A stretch of DNA of 64,000 bases from Butyricimonas sp. Marseille-P3923 (GTDB taxonomy: Bacteria > Bacteroidota > Bacteroidia > Bacteroidales > Marinifilaceae): positions 2,294,001 through 2,358,000 of the forward strand of contig NZ_FXXL01000007.1 in the NCBI RefSeq assembly GCF_900184685.1, written 5' to 3'. Positions 18,088-24,894 of this stretch are shown piece after piece. Position numbers and translations under genes: made by a program. The first letter of the stretch is position 1, and every line of letters begins with the position of its first letter. The notes under the pieces were generated by a model that made no database searches, was not told where the DNA came from, and was given only the letters and a program-made list of their open reading frames with translations.

Positions 18088-19503
18088 ATGACAAAAGTAA
18101 ACGACCTGACACACGGAAGCATCAGCAAAGGGATATGGAGTATGGCAATTCCCTTGATCACAGCCTCTTTCGTCCAAATGGCCTACAGCATGACAGACAT
18201 GATCTGGTTGGGGCGATTGGGAAGCGAAAGCGTGGCAGCCGTGGGTGTTGCCGGATTCTTCACGTGGTTGTGCAATGCACTTTCGTTTATCAGCAAAGTC
18301 GGCGTCGAGGTTACCATCTCTCAATCTCTTGGCGCACGTACAGGCAAAAGAGCCCGCGTATACGCCAATCAGGCAGCCATGCTCTCGTCAATTATCGCTT
18401 TATTCTACGCTTGTTTCATATTCATCGCGGCTCCTGCCCTAGTGGGATTATTTCATCTGGAAGAAAATATTTCCTCGCTCGCGGTCAATTACATGCGATT
18501 GATCACCCCGGGACTATTCTTCACGTTCAACAACAACACGTACAGCGGGCTGTACAACGGGCAAGGCAATAGCAAAACACCCTTGAAAATCGTCGCGACG
18601 GGCTTGGTGTTTAATATTGTACTCGATCCCTTGCTCATATACGGGTTCGGCTTTATTCCCGCCATGGGTTCGGCGGGTGCGGCAGTTGCCACTACCTTCT
18701 CGCAACTGGTCGTGTTCGCGATCTTTATACGCAATCTTTATTTCCGCGAATCCTCTATCGGCAAACTCCATTATCTCACCCGCTTACGTGCCCGTTTCGT
18801 GAAGCGGATATTTTCTCTGGGTTTCCCCGTCAGTATGCAAAGCGCCTTGTTTGCCATGTTCTCGCTGACGCTTGCCACCGTGGCGGCACAATGGGGACAT
18901 ATCGGGGTTGCCGTGCAAAGTGTCGGGGCACAAATAGAGGCCATCACGTGGATGACTGCCGCGGGATTCTCGACGGCACTGGCAGCCTTCACGGGACAGA
19001 ACTTCGGGGCACGCGACTTTGTCAGGATACGTCAAGGGTATCACTACACGCTGAAACTTGCCGGGGGAATCGCTCTCGTTGCCACGGCGGCTTTTCTCTT
19101 TCTAAGTAAAGAAATCTTCAGCATTTTCATCAACGAACCGCAAACCCTAATTGCCGGAAGCGCCTATTTAAAAATTCTTGCCGTTTCGCAAGTTTTCTCG
19201 GCAATCGAACAGGTCACGGCCGGAGCTTTCAATGGTTGCGGGCGTACCACACCCCCGGCAATCGTGGGTATTCTGCTCACCGGGGCAAGAATCCCGCTTG
19301 CCTTTTATCTCGTGACCTTCCCGATTCTGGGGTTGAACGGTATCTGGTGGAGCATCTCCATCTCCAGCGTACTCAAGGGAATCGTACTCACCCTCTGGTA
19401 CCTGTCATTCCAGAAAAAATTACAGAATGGAAGTTACAAACCGACCGGGATTTTAGGACAAATGCACGCTGTTGCAAGCCGCCTATGGCAACAACTTCAT
19501 TGA
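18088..19503 (+). CDS. MATE-family efflux transporter
   Basis: 471 residues from ATG 18088 (MTKVNDLTHGSISKGIW). The earlier in-frame ATG at 18046 lies upstream of the predicted -7 box and is rejected. About 12 membrane helices in two similar halves; typical MATE patterns include PLITASFVQMAYSMTDMIWLG at the start of helix 1 and YNGQGNSKTPLK. It exports organic cations or drugs in exchange for Na+ or H+ across the inner membrane; the substrate is unknown. Confidence 0.93.
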   Translation: MTKVNDLTHGSISKGIWSMAIPLITASFVQMAYSMTDMIWLGRLGSESVAAVGVAGFFTWLCNALSFISKVGVEVTISQSLGARTGKRARVYANQAAMLSSIIALFYACFIFIAAPALVGLFHLEENISSLAVNYMRLITPGLFFTFNNNTYSGLYNGQGNSKTPLKIVATGLVFNIVLDPLLIYGFGFIPAMGSAGAAVATTFSQLVVFAIFIRNLYFRESSIGKLHYLTRLRARFVKRIFSLGFPVSMQSALFAMFSLTLATVAAQWGHIGVAVQSVGAQIEAITWMTAAGFSTALAAFTGQNFGARDFVRIRQGYHYTLKLAGGIALVATAAFLFLSKEIFSIFINEPQTLIAGSAYLKILAVSQVFSAIEQVTAGAFNGCGRTTPPAIVGILLTGARIPLAFYLVTFPILGLNGIWWSISISSVLKGIVLTLWYLSFQKKLQNGSYKPTGILGQMHAVASRLWQQLH

Positions 19504-19613
19504 GTTTATAAAGTTTGTAAAGTTTATAAAGTTCATAAGGTTCACGAAGTACCCCTCCTTTTTATTACTTTACAAACCTTATAAACCTTACAAACTTTAT
19601 GAACTTTATAAAC
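19504..19613. repeat. Inverted pair of 9-bp tandem arrays
   Basis: Left array: GTTTATAAA, GTTTGTAAA, GTTTATAAA, GTTCATAAG, GTTCACGAA (19504-19548). After a 20-nt spacer, the right array is in opposite orientation: TTTACAAAC, CTTATAAAC, CTTACAAAC, TTTATGAAC, TTTATAAAC (19569-19613). RNA from here could form a ~45-bp imperfect hairpin. It starts immediately after the MATE stop and may act as its terminator. Confidence 0.8.
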
Positions 19614-19662
19614 CCTCTTTTCATTGCAGAAAAAATTCTGTAATTTTTCGGCATAAAGATTG

Positions 19663-19690
19663 TTGAAATAAAAAATAAGGCTTACATTTG
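19663..19690 (+). promoter_or_regulatory. Promoter of mdh
   Basis: TTG (19663-19665), 17 bp, then TACATTTG (19683-19690). Predicted start near 19697, leader about 55 nt. Confidence 0.6.
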
Positions 19691-19752
19691 ACAGCGCAAA
19701 AAGCAAACAAATAGCCAAAAAACGAAACGTATAACAATAAAAAATTACAGAA

Positions 19753-20691
19753 ATGAAAGTAACAGTTGTAGGAGCAGGAAACGTTGGTGCAACATGCGCG
19801 AACTGCATCGCTGAAAAGGACATCGTGAATGAAGTTGTTCTTTTGGACATCAAAGAAGGCGTTGCAGAAGGAAAATCATTGGATATGTGGCAAACAGCCC
19901 CGATCAATCTTTATGATACCCGTATCAAAGGTGTGACCAACGATTACGAAGCGACCAACAATTCTGAAGTAGTAGTAATTACTTCCGGACTACCCCGCAA
20001 ACCGGGAATGAGCCGCGACGACTTAATTGCAACTAACGCCGGCATCGTAAAATCAGTAACCGAAAATATTATCAAGCATTCACCGAACGCTAAAATTATC
20101 ATCGTGTCCAACCCGCTCGACGTAATGTGCTATTGCGCTTACTTGACGGCAAAGATCGATTCCAGCCGCGTATTCGGTATGGCAGGTATCCTCGATACCG
20201 CACGTTACAGAGCATTCTTGGCCGAGGCATTGAATGTTTCCCCGAAAGACATCCAAGCATTGTTATTAGGCGGTCACGGGGATACCATGGTTCCACTTCC
20301 GAGATATACCACCGTTGGCGGTATCCCTGTAACGGAATTAATGGATCATGACACGCTGCACGCTATCATCGAGAGAACGAAAGTAGGTGGCGGCGAATTG
20401 GTGAAATTAATGGGTACTTCCGCTTGGTACGCACCGGGAGCCGCTGCCGCTCAAATGGTTGAGGCTATCGTATGCAACCACAGAAGAGTATTCCCGGTAT
20501 GCGCTTTATTGAACGGAGAATACGGGATGAACAACATTTACCTTGGAGTTCCCGTAATCTTGGGCAAAAACGGTATCGAGAAAATTATCGAGGTTAAACT
20601 CGACAAAGACGAGCAAGAATTACTGGCACAATCTGCAAAAGCAGTAAAAACGGTAATGAACGTACTCGACGACATGAAATTATTTAACTAA
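19753..20691 (+). CDS. mdh: Malate dehydrogenase
   Basis: 312 residues of the LDH-like MDH type. Rossmann motif VVGAGNVGATCAN; coenzyme/substrate loop SGLPRKPGMSRDDL; catalytic His in LGGHGDTMVPL. An Arg at the substrate-discriminating site (RKPGMSR) supports malate rather than lactate. It interconverts malate and oxaloacetate with NAD and here probably runs in the reductive branch toward fumarate/succinate, as usual in Bacteroidales. Monocistronic, with promoter and terminator. Confidence 0.95.
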   Translation: MKVTVVGAGNVGATCANCIAEKDIVNEVVLLDIKEGVAEGKSLDMWQTAPINLYDTRIKGVTNDYEATNNSEVVVITSGLPRKPGMSRDDLIATNAGIVKSVTENIIKHSPNAKIIIVSNPLDVMCYCAYLTAKIDSSRVFGMAGILDTARYRAFLAEALNVSPKDIQALLLGGHGDTMVPLPRYTTVGGIPVTELMDHDTLHAIIERTKVGGGELVKLMGTSAWYAPGAAAAQMVEAIVCNHRRVFPVCALLNGEYGMNNIYLGVPVILGKNGIEKIIEVKLDKDEQELLAQSAKAVKTVMNVLDDMKLFN

Positions 20692-20707
20692 CAATAGTAC
20701 TTCACGA

Positions 20708-21298
20708 TCATTCTGTTAGAGAACCGTTCCGGGGCGCCGGAACGGTTTTTATTTTGGGTTTCACCTCTAGTTTCCGTTTTATTGCCGCGATATCAGCACG
20801 ATTTATCATATCTATGATTTGGCTGAATTGCCTGTGAAAACCGAATCCCTCCTCCGTCATTTCCTTTATGGCATTCTCTTTCGACCAACCTTGAAAAACA
20901 AGCCTGTACATCGCTATCACGGCCCCCGTCCGATCCGAACCATGCCAGCAATGAATCAATATCGGCCCTTTCCGGTTCTTTATAATTCGCAACGCCTTCA
21001 CGATATCCTCCTCGTCAATCTTCGAGGCACGTGTCTTCAAGCGGTGCAACTTTAAAGCGGTTCCTTTTGCCTCGTCATCGTCACTGTGCCAGTTTCTCAA
21101 ATTCAATATCTCCTTTATGCCGTATCGTTCGAGTAAAACAAAATCAGTCGCCGAAGGCTGGTTTGCCCGATAGACACCCGTGTCAACCCGATAAAAATTA
21201 TCCAACCCGCTCCCCGGAAGAGTTATTTTCTCAGCCTTCTGCCCCACTCCTTCCAAAAAGCAACAAACTAAAAAAATCAACGCGATATACTTTCTCAT
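20708..21298 (-). CDS. Exported dual-specificity/tyrosine phosphatase-like protein
   Basis: 196 residues with a signal peptide (MRKYIALIFLVCCFLEGVG, cut near GQ). The P-loop HCWHGSDRTG carries the catalytic Cys and Arg of the HCx5R signature, preceded by a possible general-acid region (NLRNWHSDDDEAKG). The fold resembles the DSP/PTP family of secreted bacterial phosphatases; the substrate (phosphoprotein, phosphoinositide or other) is unknown. Its final codons coincide with the mdh terminator hairpin. Confidence 0.8.
   Translation of the reverse strand: MRKYIALIFLVCCFLEGVGQKAEKITLPGSGLDNFYRVDTGVYRANQPSATDFVLLERYGIKEILNLRNWHSDDDEAKGTALKLHRLKTRASKIDEEDIVKALRIIKNRKGPILIHCWHGSDRTGAVIAMYRLVFQGWSKENAIKEMTEEGFGFHRQFSQIIDMINRADIAAIKRKLEVKPKIKTVPAPRNGSLTE
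20722..20750 (+). terminator. mdh terminator, inside the phosphatase 3' coding end
   Basis: AACCGTTCCGG (20722-20732), a 4-nt loop, CCGGAACGGTT (20737-20747), then T-run. It lies 30 bp after mdh and overlaps the last codons of the convergent phosphatase gene. Confidence 0.85.
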
Positions 21299-21377
21299 AA
21301 CTTCATATAAATTATCCGGTTAATACAAATCTATAAAAAATACACGCATTTCATACACGATATTCAAAATTTATCTT

Positions 21378-21396
21378 TAACTTTGCATTACAAAGA
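21378..21396 (+). promoter_or_regulatory. -7 box with overlapping inverted repeat (candidate operator 1)
   Basis: TAACTTTG (21378-21385) is a -7 element, and ACTTTG-CATTA-CAAAGA (21380-21396) is an inverted repeat on top of it. The same pattern, ACTTTG-N5-CAAAGT, occurs at 22363-22379 before creD. Candidate binding site for the winged-helix regulator encoded between them. Confidence 0.5.
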
Positions 21397-21407
21397 ACTT
21401 TTAAAAT

Positions 21408-22046
21408 ATGAAGAACAACGAAGCACTCGATACCTTGCACGACATCAAGGACCTCATGGAAAAATCCACGAAATTCCTCTCCATAAGTGGTTTATCATCC
21501 ATACTCGTGGGTATATACGCTTGCACTGCAACGGGACTGGCATACTCAGTTCTGACCACACACGAGCAAATCAACGCGTCCCAACGCCTCACGCTGCTCT
21601 GCCTTATCGCAATCGCCGTATTACTGACCTCCCTTGTCACCGTGTTTTGCATGAGCTATTGCAAGGCAAAAAAAGCCAACCGAAACATCCTCACGGACAA
21701 ATCGGTTCATCGCCTGCTTTGGAATTTCTTTCTCCCGTTATTCGCCGGGGGCGTTTTCTGCATCTCCCTGATATGGCAACACTATTACGGGCTGACCTCT
21801 TCCATCATGCTCATATTCTACGGTCTGGCTCTTGTCAACTGCTCCAAGTACACTTACTCGGATATCCGCTACTTGGGTTACGCGGAAATCCTGTTGGGAC
21901 TCGTTGACAGCTTTGTCGTGAACAATGCCCTCGTGTTTTGGGTTATCGGGTTCGGGTTACTCCATATTTTGGCAGGCATATACTTTTATTATAAAGTAGA
22001 ACGCCACCAGACATCGCAACCACAAAGAGCAAACTTCAACGAATGA
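21408..22046 (+). CDS. Six-helix inner-membrane protein, unknown function
   Basis: 212 residues. The N-terminal 22 residues are soluble (DTLHDIKDLMEKS), followed by about six membrane helices: residues 23-48, 58-82, 100-123, 127-145 and a final pair in 150-195. No catalytic motif is seen. Its stop overlaps the start of the winged-helix regulator (ATGA at 22043), and creD follows. This membrane protein plus HTH plus CreD grouping suggests an envelope-stress unit; the function is not known to me. Confidence 0.75.
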   Translation: MKNNEALDTLHDIKDLMEKSTKFLSISGLSSILVGIYACTATGLAYSVLTTHEQINASQRLTLLCLIAIAVLLTSLVTVFCMSYCKAKKANRNILTDKSVHRLLWNFFLPLFAGGVFCISLIWQHYYGLTSSIMLIFYGLALVNCSKYTYSDIRYLGYAEILLGLVDSFVVNNALVFWVIGFGLLHILAGIYFYYKVERHQTSQPQRANFNE

Positions 22047-22345
22047 AAGAAGTACTCGAAAATATAAACAAGGCCTTCGAAAGCAAGGCACGACTGGGAA
22101 TCATGTCCGTGTTGATCGTGAACGAATCGGTAGATTTTGTCACGCTGAAAAACCTGCTCGACCTCACGGACGGGAACCTTGCCAGCCATACCCGCAGTCT
22201 TGAAGAACTCGGGTACATCGAATGCAGAAAACAATTTATCGGGCGGCGTCCCAACACGACCTTCGCGGTGACGGAAAAGGGACGGGAAGCATTCACCAAA
22301 CACTTGAATGCCTTGGAAGATTTTCTAAAGAGTCAAAACATATAA
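22043..22345 (+). CDS. Winged-helix transcriptional regulator
   Basis: 100 residues forming a single winged-helix domain: an ARLGIMSVLIVNESVDFVTL opening, recognition region DLTDGNLASHTRSLEELGYI, wing IGRRPNTTFAVTEKGREAF. It resembles the small HTH_34/MarR-like regulators. Translation is coupled to the membrane protein upstream by a 4-nt overlap. Two similar inverted repeats, one before each flanking transcription unit, are plausible binding sites (inference). Confidence 0.85.
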   Translation: MKEVLENINKAFESKARLGIMSVLIVNESVDFVTLKNLLDLTDGNLASHTRSLEELGYIECRKQFIGRRPNTTFAVTEKGREAFTKHLNALEDFLKSQNI

Positions 22346-22362
22346 TTTTTTTTACCTCATCT

Positions 22363-22379
22363 ACTTTGAAATTCAAAGT
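22363..22379 (+). promoter_or_regulatory. Inverted repeat before creD (candidate operator 2)
   Basis: ACTTTGAA-A-TTCAAAGT, a perfect 8-bp inverted repeat around one base, 33 bp upstream of the creD ATG. It shares ACTTTG-N5-CAAAG with the repeat at 21380-21396. Confidence 0.5.
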
Positions 22380-22411
22380 TCTTTTCAAGTAATAACTAAA
22401 AATAAAACACC

Positions 22412-23782
22412 ATGAACGAACAAACAAACCTTCCACACAAAGAGAGACACACACAGAACCGGGACGCCATTACCTTGAAAATCCTACTTATCGGGGTACT
22501 CATCGTTATCCTGATTATCCCCATGTTTATGATCCAGAACCTTATCAGCGAGCGAGAGAACACCGCGAAAGAAGCAACAACCGAGGTGCAACAAAAATGG
22601 AGCGGCCCGCAGACAATCATCGGTCCCGTTCTTACCCTAAGCTATACTTATCAAGACGAAAAGGGAAAAAACAAAACCGGCTACATCAACTATCTCCCGG
22701 ATCAATTGGACATCACGGGTGATATCGAAACACAAGAACTCAAACGAGGATTGTATGAGATTATCGTTTACAATTCCTCGCTTGAACTCAAAGGCAAATT
22801 CATCTCGAAAGATCTTTTGGAAACAAACCTCTCGCGAGACATCAAGTGGAACGAAAACGCGACACTCAATCTTGGAGTAAGCGACCTGCGAGGCATCTGC
22901 GAACAAGTTGCCCTCACGTGGAACGGACAAAAATACAACATGGAACCGGGCGTCAACCCCAACAGTATCGTTTACACGGGAACATCCATTCATCTTAACG
23001 TCAGCGACCTGCTCACCCCGGACAAGACGATTGAGTTCTCCGTGAAACTGACAACAAAAGGATCGGCATCCATACTTTTCGCCCCGGTAGGCAAAACGAC
23101 AAACGTGGCACTGAACTCCAATTGCCCGACACCAAGTTTCTCGGGAGCTTTCCTACCCTCGGAGAGAGAAGTAACCCCGAACGGTTTCACGAGCAAGTGG
23201 AAAGTACTGGAAATAAACCGGAATTTCTCTCAAGTACTAAGGTCTTACCAACCCGACCTCTCGAATTACACGCCCTCCAATCCAATCCGTCCCGGGGAGA
23301 TCTCCATTGTTTCCTCTTCCATCTTTGGCGTAGATTTACTATTCCCCGTCGACCATTACCAAAAATCCACGCGTTCCGCCAAATACGCGTTCCTTATCAT
23401 TGTTTTGACATTCGTCGTTTGCTTCTTCGTGGAAATCGTGCAGAAAAAGAACATCTATCCGCTTCAATACCTGCTGGTCGGCTTGGCGCTTTGTCTTTTT
23501 TACACGCTACTCGTTTCCACCTCGGAACACATCAACTTCACGTGGGCATACCTGCTTTCCGCACTCGCGACCACGACATTGATCACGCTCTATATGGTCG
23601 GAATCCTAAAAATCAAGAAAACAGCCTTCACGATCGGGGGATTGCTCGTGTGCCTGTACACTTACATATTCTTCCTGATCCAACTGGAAACCTATGCCCT
23701 ACTCGCCGGAAGCATCGGATTATTCGTCATTTTGGCAATCGTCATGTATTTCTCGCAAAAAATAAACTGGCATAATAACTAA
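22412..23782 (+). CDS. creD: CreD-family inner-membrane protein
   Basis: 456 residues. One N-terminal membrane helix (about 24-46), a large periplasmic domain with the CreD pattern (QQKWSGPQTIIGPVL; YLPDQLDITGDIE; ELKGKFISKDL), then about six C-terminal helices starting with KYAFLIIVLTFVVCFFVE and YPLQYLLVGLALCLFY. E. coli CreD belongs to the CreBC regulon and affects envelope integrity and colicin or beta-lactam tolerance. In Bacteroidetes it usually follows a small HTH gene, as here. The reaction, if any, is unknown. Confidence 0.9.
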   Translation: MNEQTNLPHKERHTQNRDAITLKILLIGVLIVILIIPMFMIQNLISERENTAKEATTEVQQKWSGPQTIIGPVLTLSYTYQDEKGKNKTGYINYLPDQLDITGDIETQELKRGLYEIIVYNSSLELKGKFISKDLLETNLSRDIKWNENATLNLGVSDLRGICEQVALTWNGQKYNMEPGVNPNSIVYTGTSIHLNVSDLLTPDKTIEFSVKLTTKGSASILFAPVGKTTNVALNSNCPTPSFSGAFLPSEREVTPNGFTSKWKVLEINRNFSQVLRSYQPDLSNYTPSNPIRPGEISIVSSSIFGVDLLFPVDHYQKSTRSAKYAFLIIVLTFVVCFFVEIVQKKNIYPLQYLLVGLALCLFYTLLVSTSEHINFTWAYLLSALATTTLITLYMVGILKIKKTAFTIGGLLVCLYTYIFFLIQLETYALLAGSIGLFVILAIVMYFSQKINWHNN

Positions 23783-23801
23783 TCTCGCACTCACTATACG
23801 A

Positions 23802-24012
23802 ATGTGGTAAAAGTCATTTTTCAAACTCCATCCCCCCCCCCCTTCGGGGTATTGAGTCCGAAGCGGACTCGAACCAACTCACGCTCGGCAATCAAGAAGC
23901 GAGGGCAGATAGAGAGCTTGCTCTCGGTTTGCCGAGCGAGAGCCGGTTCGAGACCGGCTTCCGGGCTCACTTGGATGCGAAGCAGACGGAGGAGTTTAAT
24001 GACTTTTGACAT
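23802..24012. repeat. 211-bp giant imperfect palindrome, possible MITE-like element
   Basis: The two ends mirror each other: AAAAGTCATT (23809-23818) with AATGACTTTT (23998-24007), and AAACTCC (23823-23829) with GGAGTTT (23991-23997). Inside, CTCGAACC (23868-23875) mirrors GGTTCGAG (23945-23952), and CGCTCGGCAA (23882-23891) mirrors TTGCCGAGCG (23929-23938). GC content is higher than the flanks. Small hairpins are nested within each arm. It lies 20 bp after creD. Short frames on both strands are by-products of the palindrome. Confidence 0.75.
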
Positions 24013-24325
24013 ACCCTCTTTTAAGGACAACTACCCCCAAAACTAGGGATAACCTCACGCGAAACCGATGCCTTGCAAACCACTTGCCCGAGTGATAACA
24101 GGCAGCACGGATTTATCGCTCGTGTTAAAAGAACATATTTTTCACTAAAACGTGGGCTAAGTGTGGGCGAACATCAGGCGAACAGTAGGCGATGCCTTTA
24201 GACAACCGCCTAAAAGCCTCTCTACAACCACCCCACGGGGTTAGAAAAAGGTAGCTCACCGCCATGACTATGCCGGTTTCACCCCTTACCGGAAAAAAAT
24301 CTTTTTGAAATTAACACCCCCGTTT
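24013..24325. other. Intergenic, no gene recognised
   Basis: Between the palindrome and the retropepsin promoter I see no convincing frame or RNA gene. A short GC-rich inverted repeat, CCGG-TTTCACCCCTTA-CCGG, lies near 24271-24290 but is followed by A rather than T on the plus strand. Confidence 0.4.
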
Positions 24326-24355
24326 TTTGGATTTCACCGAAAATGTTTAGTTTTG
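24326..24355 (+). promoter_or_regulatory. Promoter of the retropepsin-like gene
   Basis: TTTG (24326-24329), 18 bp, TAGTTTTG (24348-24355). Predicted start near 24362, so the ATG at 24371 rather than 24305 is the real start. Confidence 0.75.
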
Positions 24356-24370
24356 TGCAAACGAAATTGT

Positions 24371-24796
24371 ATGGAGATAAAGATTCCGATAGAGGTCGTT
24401 GAGTTGGAAGACAATAGTTTCCACATCATCGCCACCCTGCAAATCGGTAGTATAGAGGGGGATTTTATTATAGACACGGGCGCATCCGTGACGGTCATAG
24501 ACAAACTGACACCGTTTTCCTATGAACCGCTGGAAGATGTTTCCGAGATTAACTCCGGGGGTGTGTGCGGAGAAATCAATGAGGTTGAGCTGGTGAATAT
24601 CACAACCTTACATATCGGCGGACACACGATAGAGAATGTACACGCGGCAGTCATAGACTTGCAATACGTGAACTCTTTATACGACAAACACCTGCGTCGT
24701 CGGGTTGCCGGATTGTTGGGAAGTGATTTTCTCGTGAAGCACGAAGCCGTCATTGATTATAGAAATAAGGAGTTAACATTAAAAGTATCTGCCTAA
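24371..24796 (+). CDS. Retropepsin-like aspartic protease, single domain
   Basis: 141 residues from ATG 24371. It carries one aspartic protease active-site loop, IIDTGASVTVID (Asp35-Thr-Gly), and the late hydrophobic-hydrophobic-Gly motif AGLLGSDFLVKHEAVIDY, as in clan AA retropepsins. A single domain of this size must dimerise to form an active site. There is no signal peptide, so it is probably cytoplasmic. Such proteins occur across Bacteroidetes without assigned substrates. secDF begins about 100 bp downstream but has its own -7 box. Confidence 0.8.
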   Translation: MEIKIPIEVVELEDNSFHIIATLQIGSIEGDFIIDTGASVTVIDKLTPFSYEPLEDVSEINSGGVCGEINEVELVNITTLHIGGHTIENVHAAVIDLQYVNSLYDKHLRRRVAGLLGSDFLVKHEAVIDYRNKELTLKVSA

Positions 24797-24824
24797 TTGT
24801 ATAGCTATTTTGAAAAAAATGTTA

Positions 24825-24832
24825 TACTTTTG
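24825..24832 (+). promoter_or_regulatory. -7 element of secDF
   Basis: TACTTTTG, 62 bp upstream of the secDF ATG. No good -33 match at the right spacing. Confidence 0.45.
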
Positions 24833-24894
24833 CGCACTAAAATATGTGTTAAAGCGAAGAATTGAAACATAGTATATTATAAATTATTTAACAG

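Noticed and set aside
19504-19613. CRISPR-like repeats
   Set aside because: Units are 9 bp, contiguous and without spacers; no cas genes nearby.
23941-23957. tRNA T-arm-like sequence CCGGTTCGAGACCGG
   Set aside because: No anticodon arm, D arm or acceptor stem fits around it; it is one hairpin of the palindrome.
23804-24046. Small frames on both strands in the giant palindrome
   Set aside because: They differ only as mirror images of the palindrome and have no homology pattern I know.
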